From contig CAYONQ010000037.1 of NCBI GenBank assembly GCA_964405375.1, positions 1-23,455 of the forward strand: 23,455 nucleotides of DNA, written 5' to 3'. The notes under the pieces were generated by a model that worked only from the letters and a program-made list of their open reading frames with translations, was not told the origin of the DNA and did no database searches. Source of the stretch: CAYONQ01 sp964405375. GTDB lineage: Bacteria > Planctomycetota > Phycisphaerae > Sedimentisphaerales > Anaerobacaceae. Positions 6,627-14,892 of this stretch are shown here, one piece after another. Made by a program: the position numbers and the translations under genes. Numbering within the stretch: position 1 is the first letter of the stretch; each line of letters begins with the position of its first letter.

Positions 6627-8363
6627 ATGGCCAGAACACGCAGACATTTAGGCGAGATACTCTATAAGGCAGGGCTGGTAAAAAAGGATGCGCTTATCAA
6701 TGCTATCAAGACCTCGAAGGCCAAGAATAAACGGCTGGGCCAGGTACTGCTCGAATCGGGTCTTGTGGACGAAGAGACCCTGACCAAGGCAATTGCCAAG
6801 CAAGCCGGGTTGCAGTATGTGAACCTGGATAAAACCGCTATTCCGCCCGAGACAATGAAGCTCATCCCGGAGGACCTTATAAAAAGACATAATATCCTGC
6901 CATTGGGTATGAACAACGGCAGATTGAAGCTGATTATTAGCGACCCGCTGGACCTGGACGCAATGGACGCAGTGAGATTTCGCCTGAATGCGGAACTGGA
7001 TTGTTGTCTTGCGAATCCTGCAAAGATTCGTTCCTACATCCAGGAGTCATTCGACAAGGTAGAAAACGAGGAAGACGACCGGCTTAAACATAGTATCGAT
7101 GCGACTGCCGCCGAACTTGCCGAGGCCGGTCACGAGTTGAAAGCAGAGGCCATTCGGATCCAGGCCGAAGGTGGTGATGACGATGCTCCCATCGTCAGAT
7201 TGGCGAACCTCATAATAGATAACGCTTACTATATGCGTGCCAGTGACATCCACATTGAGCCAATGACTGACAGGGTGCGTATAAGATACCGTGTTGACGG
7301 AGTCTGCTTAGAGAAAGACAACATTCCCAAGAATATGCAGGCGCCGCTGGTTACCCGTTTTAAGATTCTGTCCGGTATGGATATTGCCGAGAAGAGATTG
7401 CCGCAGGACGGCAGAATCAAGCGTATGATTGGAGGCCAGGATATTGATTTTCGTGTTTCATCTCTGCCGGGCAATCATGGACCAAGCGTGGTGTTGCGAA
7501 TTCTGCGCCCCGATGCGGTCAAAATCGGTATTCGGTCATTAGGGTTTGAGCAGGATAATTACGAGCTGTTTCAACGGATAATCAGAAGGCCCAACGGCAT
7601 CTTTTTGGTTACAGGCCCGACCGGCAGCGGTAAAACCACAACTCTGTATGCAGCGTTACAGGAACTTAATACCTCGGACAGAAAAATCGTTACGGCCGAG
7701 GATCCTGTGGAGTATAGCTTTGATGGGATGAATCAGTGCCAGGTTAGAGAAGAAATTAAACTGACATTTGATAGGATTCTTAGAGCGTTGCTGCGACAGG
7801 CCCCTAACGTTATACTCATTGGCGAAATTCGAGACGGCGTCGTGGCGGATACTGCGATTCAGGCAGCACTTACGGGGCATTTGGTTTTCAGCACTCTGCA
7901 CACTAACGATGCTCCCAGTGCGATTACTCGTCTAATAGATATGGGCGTTAAGCCGTTTCTTGTAGCCAGTTCGATACAGGCCATTATGGCACAGCGGCTT
8001 GTGAGAGTCATCTGCGAAAACTGCAAGGCGGTTGACGAAAATCCAGACCCGTACCACTTAAAGATGCTCGGTATTACACCAACAGATATTGAAAAGCATC
8101 CTGCCTACAAAGGAACCGGCTGTAGCCAGTGCCAGGATACCGGTTACAAGGGCCGTATCGCTATATTTGAGATGGTGGAAATGAACAGTGAGATAAGAGA
8201 ATTGGCATTTGCAAAGGCACCCACTACCGAATTGAGGAAAGCAGCAAAGGCAAGCGGGATGAGAACACTAATGGAGGACGGCAAGATCAAGATATTCAAT
8301 GGAACAACAACACCTGAAGAGGTTGTCAGGATAACCCGAACAGAAGGTGCGCTCGTGGATTAA
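6627..8363 (+). CDS. gspE: Type II secretion/type IV pilus assembly ATPase (GspE/PilB), copy 1
   Basis: A 578-residue hexameric motor ATPase that powers pilin or pseudopilin polymerisation from the cytoplasmic face. Domains seen: an N-terminal MshEN-type region with two consecutive LG-xx-L-xxx-GLV-xxx-xL-xx-AI motifs (about residues 9-60), known in this family to bind c-di-GMP; SDIHIEP; Walker A GPTGSGKTTT (about 330-339); an Asp-box/Walker B region ILIGEIRD; the His-box STLHTND; and a C4 zinc knuckle formed by CENC (about 462) and CSQC (about 498). An upstream in-frame TTG (6609) is possible, but ATG 6627 has AGG in a good place. It precedes pilT by 27 bases. Assignment to PilB or GspE cannot be made from this gene alone. 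Confidence 0.93.
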   Translation: MARTRRHLGEILYKAGLVKKDALINAIKTSKAKNKRLGQVLLESGLVDEETLTKAIAKQAGLQYVNLDKTAIPPETMKLIPEDLIKRHNILPLGMNNGRLKLIISDPLDLDAMDAVRFRLNAELDCCLANPAKIRSYIQESFDKVENEEDDRLKHSIDATAAELAEAGHELKAEAIRIQAEGGDDDAPIVRLANLIIDNAYYMRASDIHIEPMTDRVRIRYRVDGVCLEKDNIPKNMQAPLVTRFKILSGMDIAEKRLPQDGRIKRMIGGQDIDFRVSSLPGNHGPSVVLRILRPDAVKIGIRSLGFEQDNYELFQRIIRRPNGIFLVTGPTGSGKTTTLYAALQELNTSDRKIVTAEDPVEYSFDGMNQCQVREEIKLTFDRILRALLRQAPNVILIGEIRDGVVADTAIQAALTGHLVFSTLHTNDAPSAITRLIDMGVKPFLVASSIQAIMAQRLVRVICENCKAVDENPDPYHLKMLGITPTDIEKHPAYKGTGCSQCQDTGYKGRIAIFEMVEMNSEIRELAFAKAPTTELRKAAKASGMRTLMEDGKIKIFNGTTTPEEVVRITRTEGALVD

Positions 8364-8390
8364 ACAAGATAGGTTATTGAGGATTTTCAA

Positions 8391-9521
8391 ATGGCAACAG
8401 TTAATATGGACCGCTTATTGCAGGCCTGCGTAACGCAGGGGGCCTCAGATATACACCTTGTTACCAACCGGCCGCCGATATTAAGAATAGATGGCCAGCT
8501 TAGGTCCCTGGAGACAAAGGTTCTTGAGGCGGACGATACGATTGCTTTGATGAAGAGCATTACTCCTGAGCGGAATCAGCAGGAGCTTCAGGAAGAAGGC
8601 GGAACCGACTTCGGTTTTGCCTTTGGGGATGTGGCGAGATTTCGCGTGTCTGTTTTTCGGCAAAAAGGTGACATTTCGATAGTGTTACGTCTTATCCCGA
8701 CGAAGATTATGAGTTTTGAGGAGATAGGTTTGCCCAAGGTTTGTTCCGCTTTGTGCCACAGACCGAGAGGGATGTTTCTTGTTACGGGCCCGACGGGCTG
8801 TGGCAAGACGACCACGCTGGCGAGTATGATAAACTATATTAATGAAAATCTTGACCGCCATATCATAACCATTGAGGAGCCGATTGAATATTATCAGAAG
8901 CATAAAAAGTCCATCGTTAACCAGCGAGAAGTCGGCGTCGATGTCCCGAGTTTTGGGGAGGCGTTAAGGCGTATTCTAAGAATGGACCCTGATGTGATTT
9001 TGGTAGGGGAATTGCGAGATCTTGAGACAATTGAGGCAGCCATCAGGGCTGCTGAAACCGGCCATCTTGTCTTTAGCACGCTGCATACAACAAGTGCTGC
9101 AGGGACCATAACCAGAATTATTGATGTGTTTCCTCCGAGCCAGCAGTCGCAGATTCGCATTCAGTTGGCCAGCAACCTGATGGCGGTTCTTAGTCAGGTA
9201 CTTTGTCCTTTGGCTACCGGCAAGGGAAGAATTGCCGCCTTTGAGTTTATGGTTGTAACGTCTGCCATTGCCAATCTTGTCCGTGAAAATAAGACTTACC
9301 GAATTGATTCGAGCATTCAAACAGGTAAAAAGTTAGGGATGCAGCTTCTTGATGAGCATCTTTGGCAGCTTTACGAGATGGGCAAGATAACTTCAACAGA
9401 AATGCTGGATAAGGCCCGTCAGCCGGCCACCTTGCAGGAAAAGGTCATCGCCAAGCTGGGAAAAGTAAAGGGCAAAAAGCTGGATTTGGAGGATATGGGA
9501 CCAGTTTTGAGGACTGCATAG
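8391..9521 (+). CDS. pilT: Twitching motility / pilus retraction ATPase PilT
   Basis: A 376-residue PilT-type ATPase that disassembles the pilus. It is shorter than the assembly ATPases and lacks both the MshEN region and the zinc knuckle, as expected. Seen: ASDIHLVTNRPP near the start; Walker A GPTGCGKTTT (about 132-141); ILVGELRDLETI; STLHTT; and a C-terminal stretch AIANLVRENKTYRI followed by SSIQTGKK, matching the PilT AIRNLIRE-type motif with Arg replaced by Ala in the third place. Presence of PilT argues that the cluster builds a retractable pilus or pseudopilus and not only a secretion piston. It reads from the same promoter as copy 1 of the assembly ATPase. Confidence 0.92.
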   Translation: MATVNMDRLLQACVTQGASDIHLVTNRPPILRIDGQLRSLETKVLEADDTIALMKSITPERNQQELQEEGGTDFGFAFGDVARFRVSVFRQKGDISIVLRLIPTKIMSFEEIGLPKVCSALCHRPRGMFLVTGPTGCGKTTTLASMINYINENLDRHIITIEEPIEYYQKHKKSIVNQREVGVDVPSFGEALRRILRMDPDVILVGELRDLETIEAAIRAAETGHLVFSTLHTTSAAGTITRIIDVFPPSQQSQIRIQLASNLMAVLSQVLCPLATGKGRIAAFEFMVVTSAIANLVRENKTYRIDSSIQTGKKLGMQLLDEHLWQLYEMGKITSTEMLDKARQPATLQEKVIAKLGKVKGKKLDLEDMGPVLRTA

Positions 9522-9764
9522 CCAGCGGCAAAGGGAGAAAAACAGATTTTAGCCGGGTCGCAGAGGCATATAAAGCCATTTTTTTTGCGTTGAGGAGACG
9601 GAAAGGCGATTTCTTCTGCTCTTAAAAATCTCCAAAGCATTAAAATAGGCATTTCTTGTAGTCTTAATAACCGAGTGTCCAATTCGTAATTTACTTGCCA
9701 AAAAGGTCTTAATGTGATATAATAAGTCAGATTTGAAGAGGAACTAATTAGAGGAAAACCCATT
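9522..9764. other. Non-coding gap between pilT and the second assembly ATPase
   Basis: 243 bases with no credible gene on either strand; a long minus-strand frame here and into both neighbours is a shadow. It holds a weak terminator-like element (GGC-loop-GCC followed by eight T at 9579-9586) and then a good promoter at 9695-9723. I searched by eye for a c-di-GMP riboswitch, which often sits before such genes, and saw none. Confidence 0.5.
9695..9723 (+). promoter_or_regulatory. Sigma70 promoter of the second ATPase
   Basis: TTGCCA (9695-9700; 5 of 6), a 17-base spacer, then TATAAT (9718-9723; 6 of 6). It gives a leader of about 35 bases before the ATG at 9765. It is likely also the main promoter for gspF and the pseudopilin genes downstream, as no equally good one is seen between them. 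Confidence 0.72.
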
Positions 9765-11537
9765 ATGGAAAAGGTAAAAATGACAAAAACTCTGCCCCCA
9801 ATGGAACAGTTAAGAGGTAGAACCCTCGGCAGAGTACTCATAAAAATGGGTGTTCTGACCAGAGAGAAGGTTCATGAATGCCTAAAAATCCAGAAGCAGC
9901 GGCACGGGGGCATGCAAATAGGTCAGATATTCCTCGAACTTGGATTGATTGATGAAAAGCAGTTGCAGATTGCCTTGGCAGCACAGCGGGGCATGGAATA
10001 CGTAAGCCTCGACAATATCGATATCCCCCCCGGCGTGATCGAGAAGGTGCCGGCACAAATGGCAAAGACGTATCATATCGTTCCGGTCGAATACAACCAG
10101 GAGCAAAACGAGCTGGTTGTTGTCCTTGATAGTTCTGACAATTTCAGAGCGACCGACGACTTAAGCACGCTGACGGGCTTTAAGGTTTCGGCGAAGATAA
10201 CTGACCCTGAGGCGTTGGAGAGCGCTTTAACCAAGTATTATGAGGGCCAAGAAGACAAAGATAGCATAAACGAACTGATAGGTGAAATACAGGAGGATAA
10301 GTTGTTGGTAGAGTTTGCAGGCAGGGACCAAAGTATTGACCTGGATGAACTAAAGGAGCTGTCCGAGTCGAACCCTGTTAAGAAACTGCTGAATCTGGTT
10401 TTGCTGCAGGCGATTCGTGATAAGGCCTCGGATATTCATTTTGAGCCGTTTGAAAATGAATACAAGATGCGTTACCGCATTGACGGCGTGCTTTACGAGA
10501 TGATTCCTCCACCAAAACACATTGCTGCGGCACTTAGCTCGCGTATAAAGGTTATGGCAAATCTGGATATTGCTGAGAGGCGGCTGCCGCAAGATGGTCG
10601 AATATCGCTGACCGTCCACGGCAATCCGGTTGACCTGCGTGTTAGTGTCCTGCCTACGATGTTCGGAGAAAGCGTCGTGCTGCGTGTTTTAGACAGAAGC
10701 CAGGTCAGTCTGGATATGGAGAAACTGGGTCTCAGACAGAACGACCTCGAATTAATCCGTCAGCTTATCCACAAGCCCAACGGGATTGTAATTGTAACCG
10801 GCCCGACCGGCTGCGGCAAAACTACCACTCTTTACGCTGCCTTGACCGAACTTAATAACATTGAGACGAAAATAATCACCACTGAAGACCCTATAGAATA
10901 TGACATTGACGGCGTTATACAGGTTCAAATGAAGCCGGATATTGGGCTGATATTTGCAAGATGTCTGCGGTCAATCTTGCGTCAGGACCCTGATATTATC
11001 CTGGTTGGTGAAATTCGCGACCTTGAAACAGCGGAAATTGCAGCCCAGTCATCTCTGACGGGGCATATAGTGTTTACCACATTGCATACAACCGATGCGC
11101 CGAGTTCGGTAGCACGGCTTCTGGATTTGGGCATCGAGCCGTTTCTTATTACCGCCACGGTGGAGGCCATTGTTAGCCAGCGTTTGATTAGAAGAATATG
11201 TGAGGATTGCAAAACACCATTTGAGCCAACTGAAGTTCAGCTAATGGAATTGGGACTGACACCGGATGATGTCAAAGGTAAAAAGTTTTACTACGGCCGA
11301 GGCTGTAAAAAGTGCAACAACACGGGTTATAGGGGTCGAATAGGTATTTTCGAGATTATGCCATTTAATGACGAGATACGCGATTTGATTATGAATCAGG
11401 CCTCGACGAACGTTCTGCGTACAGCCGGCCAAAGGGCCGGTATGAGACTGTTGCGAGAGAACGGGTTGGCTGCAATCTACGATGGCATTACCACTATAGA
11501 CGAGGTGCTAAAAGAAACAACTACGGAGGAGGCGTAA
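9765..11537 (+). CDS. gspE: Type II secretion/type IV pilus assembly ATPase (GspE/PilB), copy 2
   Basis: A 590-residue paralogue of the ATPase at 6627. The N-terminal region again has two tandem MshEN-like motifs (LGRVLIKMGVLTREKV and IGQIFLELGLIDEKQL, about residues 23-70), then a longer linker (about 160-205). Seen further: SDIHFEPFE, Walker A GPTGCGKTTT (about 345-354), ILVGEIRD, TTLHTTDAPS, and zinc cysteines CEDC (about 478) and CKKC (about 513). A GAGGAAAA ribosome site precedes the ATG. It is followed by gspF after 65 bases, so this copy is the more likely partner of the pseudopilins downstream. The tandem pair could serve two pilin sets or form mixed hexamers. Confidence 0.93.
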   Translation: MEKVKMTKTLPPMEQLRGRTLGRVLIKMGVLTREKVHECLKIQKQRHGGMQIGQIFLELGLIDEKQLQIALAAQRGMEYVSLDNIDIPPGVIEKVPAQMAKTYHIVPVEYNQEQNELVVVLDSSDNFRATDDLSTLTGFKVSAKITDPEALESALTKYYEGQEDKDSINELIGEIQEDKLLVEFAGRDQSIDLDELKELSESNPVKKLLNLVLLQAIRDKASDIHFEPFENEYKMRYRIDGVLYEMIPPPKHIAAALSSRIKVMANLDIAERRLPQDGRISLTVHGNPVDLRVSVLPTMFGESVVLRVLDRSQVSLDMEKLGLRQNDLELIRQLIHKPNGIVIVTGPTGCGKTTTLYAALTELNNIETKIITTEDPIEYDIDGVIQVQMKPDIGLIFARCLRSILRQDPDIILVGEIRDLETAEIAAQSSLTGHIVFTTLHTTDAPSSVARLLDLGIEPFLITATVEAIVSQRLIRRICEDCKTPFEPTEVQLMELGLTPDDVKGKKFYYGRGCKKCNNTGYRGRIGIFEIMPFNDEIRDLIMNQASTNVLRTAGQRAGMRLLRENGLAAIYDGITTIDEVLKETTTEEA

Positions 11538-11602
11538 GTAGAACAAACTTTTGATAAATCGGGACTCGATAGCTAAGTGTTAATCCGAAGGAGGTGTTCA
11601 AG

Positions 11603-12853
11603 ATGCCTGTCTTTAAATATGAAGCGCTAGACTCGCAGGGAGTGGCGGTAAAAGATGAGGTAGAGGCGCTGAGTCAGAAAGAGGCGATAAGCAAGATACG
11701 TAATATGGGGTATTTCCCCACAAAGGTTCGTGTGCACGGTGTCACAAAAAAAGCGGCGGCAAAGGCCGCAAAACCGAAACGCAGACGCGGCGCCGGAGGA
11801 AGGGTCAAAGCTAAGTTAGTAACCCAGTTTGCAAGGCAGCTTTCGACGCTGCAGGATGCGGGTCTGCCGATTCTGCGCTCGCTTAGAATTCTCGAGGAGC
11901 AGCAGAAGTCCGGAACATTTAAGAAGGTCATTGGTTATGTAGGTGATGAGATAGAAGGCGGCGCAACGCTATCGGAGGCGATGGGCAGATTTCCCCGTGC
12001 CTTTGACCGGCTGACAGTCGGGATGGTGGCGGCCGGCGAGACCGGCGGCGTGCTGGACTTAATTTTATCACGTGTTGCCGACTTTATGGAAAAGGCCCAG
12101 AAACTCAGGTCCCGTGTTAAGAGCGCAATGGTTTATCCGATAGTGGTTTTGAGCGCTGCTTTCGTTATTCTTTTGCTGTTAATGAAGTACGTGATACCGC
12201 AGTTTAAGGGTGTGCTCGAGGAGATGGTAGAAGGCGAATTGAACCCCGTAACAACGACAGTCCTTGGAGTAAGCAATTGGATTGCATACCGATTCGGGTG
12301 GCTCATTCTGCTATTGGTGCCGGTCGCGGCAATCTTTGTGCTCAAGCTGGTAAGGCAATTTCGCGCCGGCAGGTTCGTTTTGGACGCTATCAAATTAAAG
12401 CTGCCGATTATCGGCTCGCTCAGTAGTAAAATAGCTGTTACGCGGTGGACAAGAACATTAGGGACATTGATTGGTGCGGGAGTGCCGATTCTCGATGCCA
12501 TCAATACCTCGCAGGAAACAACGGGAAATGAGGTTTTTTCCAATATGCTCGGCAATGTTCATAACTCTATCAGGCAGGGCGATACCTTTGCCGGTCCGCT
12601 GCGTCAGTCCAAGACCGTGGACCTTATCGTTTCCAGCATGGTTTCCGTAGGTGAGGAGACAGGCGACCTGGACAAGATGCTTCTAAAGGTGGCCGACAAC
12701 TATGATGAACAGGTTGATGTAATGGTCGGCTCGATGATGTCTCTGCTTGAGCCGATTATGATTCTGATGCTCGGCAGTATCGTTATGGTCGTCGTGCTGG
12801 CGGTGTTTCTGCCGATGATACAGGTTATTACCGGCTTAAGCGGCGGCGCGTAA
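11603..12853 (+). CDS. gspF: Inner-membrane platform protein GspF/PilC
   Basis: A 416-residue polytopic membrane protein that couples the ATPase to pilin extraction and insertion. Seen: N-terminal FKYEALDSQGVAVKDEVEA (the family opening), a basic linker (about 50-70), LVTQFARQLSTLQDAGLPIL at the start of the first cytoplasmic T2SSF repeat, GETGG, and transmembrane spans around residues 175-200, 234-253 and 378-405. The second T2SSF repeat (TRTLGTLIGAGVPIL, VGEETGDLDKML) is complete. A perfect AAGGAGGTG lies just before ATG 11603; an in-frame GTG at 11594 is inside that site and is rejected. A 50-base gap separates it from the first pseudopilin. Confidence 0.94.
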   Translation: MPVFKYEALDSQGVAVKDEVEALSQKEAISKIRNMGYFPTKVRVHGVTKKAAAKAAKPKRRRGAGGRVKAKLVTQFARQLSTLQDAGLPILRSLRILEEQQKSGTFKKVIGYVGDEIEGGATLSEAMGRFPRAFDRLTVGMVAAGETGGVLDLILSRVADFMEKAQKLRSRVKSAMVYPIVVLSAAFVILLLLMKYVIPQFKGVLEEMVEGELNPVTTTVLGVSNWIAYRFGWLILLLVPVAAIFVLKLVRQFRAGRFVLDAIKLKLPIIGSLSSKIAVTRWTRTLGTLIGAGVPILDAINTSQETTGNEVFSNMLGNVHNSIRQGDTFAGPLRQSKTVDLIVSSMVSVGEETGDLDKMLLKVADNYDEQVDVMVGSMMSLLEPIMILMLGSIVMVVVLAVFLPMIQVITGLSGGA

Positions 12854-12903
12854 GAATCAGAGCGACAAATTAAGCGTTTAATTAAGCAATTAAGGAGAGT
12901 AAG

Positions 12904-13818
12904 GTGAAGCCGATTATCAAAAAACCCAATAGAAAAAGAGCGTTTACTATCGTAGAGCTGCTGACCGTTATGAGCATTATTGTAATCCTCATCAGCCTGC
13001 TTGTGCCGGCCTTGAATATGGTCAAGCGATACGCCAGAGATGTAAAACAAAGGGCACAGTTCCACAGCATCGGTGTTGCACTCGACCTTTTCCACGGCGA
13101 ATTCGATGATTATCCGCCCTCTGACGCACAGGACACAGCCGCCCCGCCAGTGGACTACTGCGGTGCTATGAAGCTGGCCGAGGCAATGGTGGGGCAGGAC
13201 TTGCTGGGCCTTCATCCAAGCTCGGTTTTTAGAAGTGACGGCAGAAATCCCGCCTTGCCTGCTCCTTATGACGATTTATATCCCAGCTCTCTGGATTTGA
13301 CTACACCTGTCCATGTTGAGAACGTAAGGGCCAGAAAAGGCCCTTATCTGCCGGTTGAGAATGCCAATGCCTACAGACTAAAAAATTTATACGGGCCTGG
13401 AAACACGGCACTTCTTTTTGAAGACTTATTTGTCCTGTGTGACGTATATACACGCGTAAGGCACCGTGAGACCGGAAAAAAGGTCGGTATGCCCATACTT
13501 TACTACAAGGCGGATACGTCAAAGGTGCTACATGACCCCAACAGCCCGGGCACCGATAACATTTACAACTATAATGATAATATAGAATTGGTTGACCTTG
13601 ATTTGCCGTGGGATACTGCGCATCAACATCCTATGGCTTCAGGCGGCCAAACGCCGGATGGTGTCGTGCCACGCCCTGAGATATTCTATGAAAAGACAAA
13701 GAATGAAAAGGTTGCTGCTATCGACAGGCCGTACAGGCCGGACTCGTATATCCTGATTTCGGCGGGTTTTGACGGTCTGTATGGCACGGATGACGATGTA
13801 TTCAATTTTGAGAGATAA
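12904..13818 (+). CDS. GspG-like major-type pseudopilin, long form (paralogue of the 14893 gene)
   Basis: A 304-residue class III signal-peptide protein. Its 14-residue leader is very basic and is followed by FTIVELLTVMSIIVILISLL, with Glu at +5 of the mature protein and a hydrophobic helix. The residue before the cut would be Ala rather than the usual Gly (KRA/FTIVE), which prepilin peptidases tolerate poorly to moderately. The body is far longer than the roughly 140 residues of classical GspG. The C terminus (DRPYRPDSYILISAGFDGLY then GTDDD) resembles the calcium-binding end of GspG. Start is GTG 12904 with AAGGAG before it. The protein shares many blocks with the gene at 14893 (DYCG, PILYYKA, YRPDSYILISAG). 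Confidence 0.85.
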   Translation: MKPIIKKPNRKRAFTIVELLTVMSIIVILISLLVPALNMVKRYARDVKQRAQFHSIGVALDLFHGEFDDYPPSDAQDTAAPPVDYCGAMKLAEAMVGQDLLGLHPSSVFRSDGRNPALPAPYDDLYPSSLDLTTPVHVENVRARKGPYLPVENANAYRLKNLYGPGNTALLFEDLFVLCDVYTRVRHRETGKKVGMPILYYKADTSKVLHDPNSPGTDNIYNYNDNIELVDLDLPWDTAHQHPMASGGQTPDGVVPRPEIFYEKTKNEKVAAIDRPYRPDSYILISAGFDGLYGTDDDVFNFER

Positions 13819-13860
13819 TCGGTTGTTAACAAGCGTTCCGGGAATCGGAGAGAAGCGGTG

Positions 13861-14889
13861 ATGAAAAAGACAATATTTTTCACAGCGATAATGGCTGGAT
13901 TACTATTTACAAACGATGTGCAGGCGGCGGTCAGCTTAGTTAGAAACGGCAGTTTCGAATATGACGGCCAGATAGCCGACGTTACGGTAAAGCCGCCTAA
14001 ATACTTCTGCGACGTCAATGTACCTACAACTAAGTTCGGCGGATATGTAGATACAACCTGGTCAACCTATATCAACGGCGGTTATTCTTTGACCCTTTAT
14101 TCCAAGTACGATGCAAAATGTAATGCAGGGGATAAGGCAATGGTCTCTCAGCAGGTGTACCTTACAGACGTTAATGAGATTATTTTTGACCTCGAAGTGA
14201 GTTCTTCATATTCATCTTCTCCCTGGGACCCGAACTTACGCAGTGCGCTTGTGCTAATTGACGGCAGCGTGGTTTGGGACTCGAATGATTGGACGCCTGA
14301 TTCGAACGATGAGTACCGGAACCAGACAATTGATGTCAATGAGATATATAAAGATGAAAATCCCCATACATTGTCGTTGGCTATAAGGTCAAACGTAACC
14401 GAGGTGTTTAAGCCCTATGTGGAATACAGAACGCGCTGGGATTTTGTAAAGTTTGATACGCACTGCGGCGGTTTCGGCTATCTGCCCGAAGACCTTGACC
14501 GCGACTGCTATATTGATTTTGTCGATTTTGCGATGTTGGCCGGCCACTGGTTAGAGCCGGACCCGGATTACGAACACGATTTATTTGAGGATGAAGACAA
14601 CATAATAAATGAACTTGACCTTATGGTCTTTTCCGACGGCTGGCTGGATAACAGCGACTGGAGAAACTACCAGGAAGATAATTGTTACGAGGCAGAACTG
14701 TTGGCTTCCGACCTTAACGATGACGGCGTTGTCGATTTGAGAGACTTTGCGATTTTAGCCGGCTATTGGCGCAGCGGGCAAAGCTGCATCAGGGCCGACG
14801 TCGATAACTCCGGAGAAGTTGACTACGACGATATCTCTGTAATGGCAGATGAGTGGCTTCAGAGAAGCTGGGTGTATGGATTGGAGTAA
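13861..14889 (+). CDS. Secreted protein with dockerin-type EF-hand repeats
   Basis: A 342-residue exported protein. Seen: a Sec signal peptide (KK at the start, hydrophobic IFFTAIMAGLLF, likely cut after VQA near residue 22); a beta-rich N-terminal domain opening with LVRNGSFE, as in galactose-binding-like folds; then C-terminal dockerin-like calcium loops at about 210 (DLDRDCYIDFVDFAMLAGHW), about 246 (degenerate), about 283 (DLNDDGVVDLRDFAILAGYW) and about 313 (DVDNSGEVDYDDISVMADEW). Such endings are common in planctomycete secreted proteins; no true cellulosome is implied. It lies in the middle of the pseudopilin run, and the next gene starts 3 bases after its stop, so it is likely co-expressed and could be a tip component or a client of the machine (inference). 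GTG at 13858 is an alternative start. Confidence 0.85.
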   Translation: MKKTIFFTAIMAGLLFTNDVQAAVSLVRNGSFEYDGQIADVTVKPPKYFCDVNVPTTKFGGYVDTTWSTYINGGYSLTLYSKYDAKCNAGDKAMVSQQVYLTDVNEIIFDLEVSSSYSSSPWDPNLRSALVLIDGSVVWDSNDWTPDSNDEYRNQTIDVNEIYKDENPHTLSLAIRSNVTEVFKPYVEYRTRWDFVKFDTHCGGFGYLPEDLDRDCYIDFVDFAMLAGHWLEPDPDYEHDLFEDEDNIINELDLMVFSDGWLDNSDWRNYQEDNCYEAELLASDLNDDGVVDLRDFAILAGYWRSGQSCIRADVDNSGEVDYDDISVMADEWLQRSWVYGLE

Positions 14890-14892
14890 GCA

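Noticed and set aside
9522..9764. A c-di-GMP riboswitch before the second ATPase
   Set aside because: None of the conserved GEMM core elements could be lined up by eye, and most of the gap lies upstream of the predicted promoter, so it would not be in the leader.
9419..9841. A 140-codon minus-strand open frame across the end of pilT, the gap and the start of the second ATPase
   Set aside because: It overlaps two secure genes on the other strand, its composition follows no recognisable family, and the promoter at 9695-9723 lies within it.
11594..11602. GTG as start of gspF
   Set aside because: It lies inside the Shine-Dalgarno sequence; ATG 11603 is correctly spaced and begins the conserved PVFKYEA opening.
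13861..14889. A cellulosome component
   Set aside because: Dockerin-like repeats are widespread in planctomycete secreted proteins; no cohesin, scaffoldin or glycoside hydrolase is in the window.
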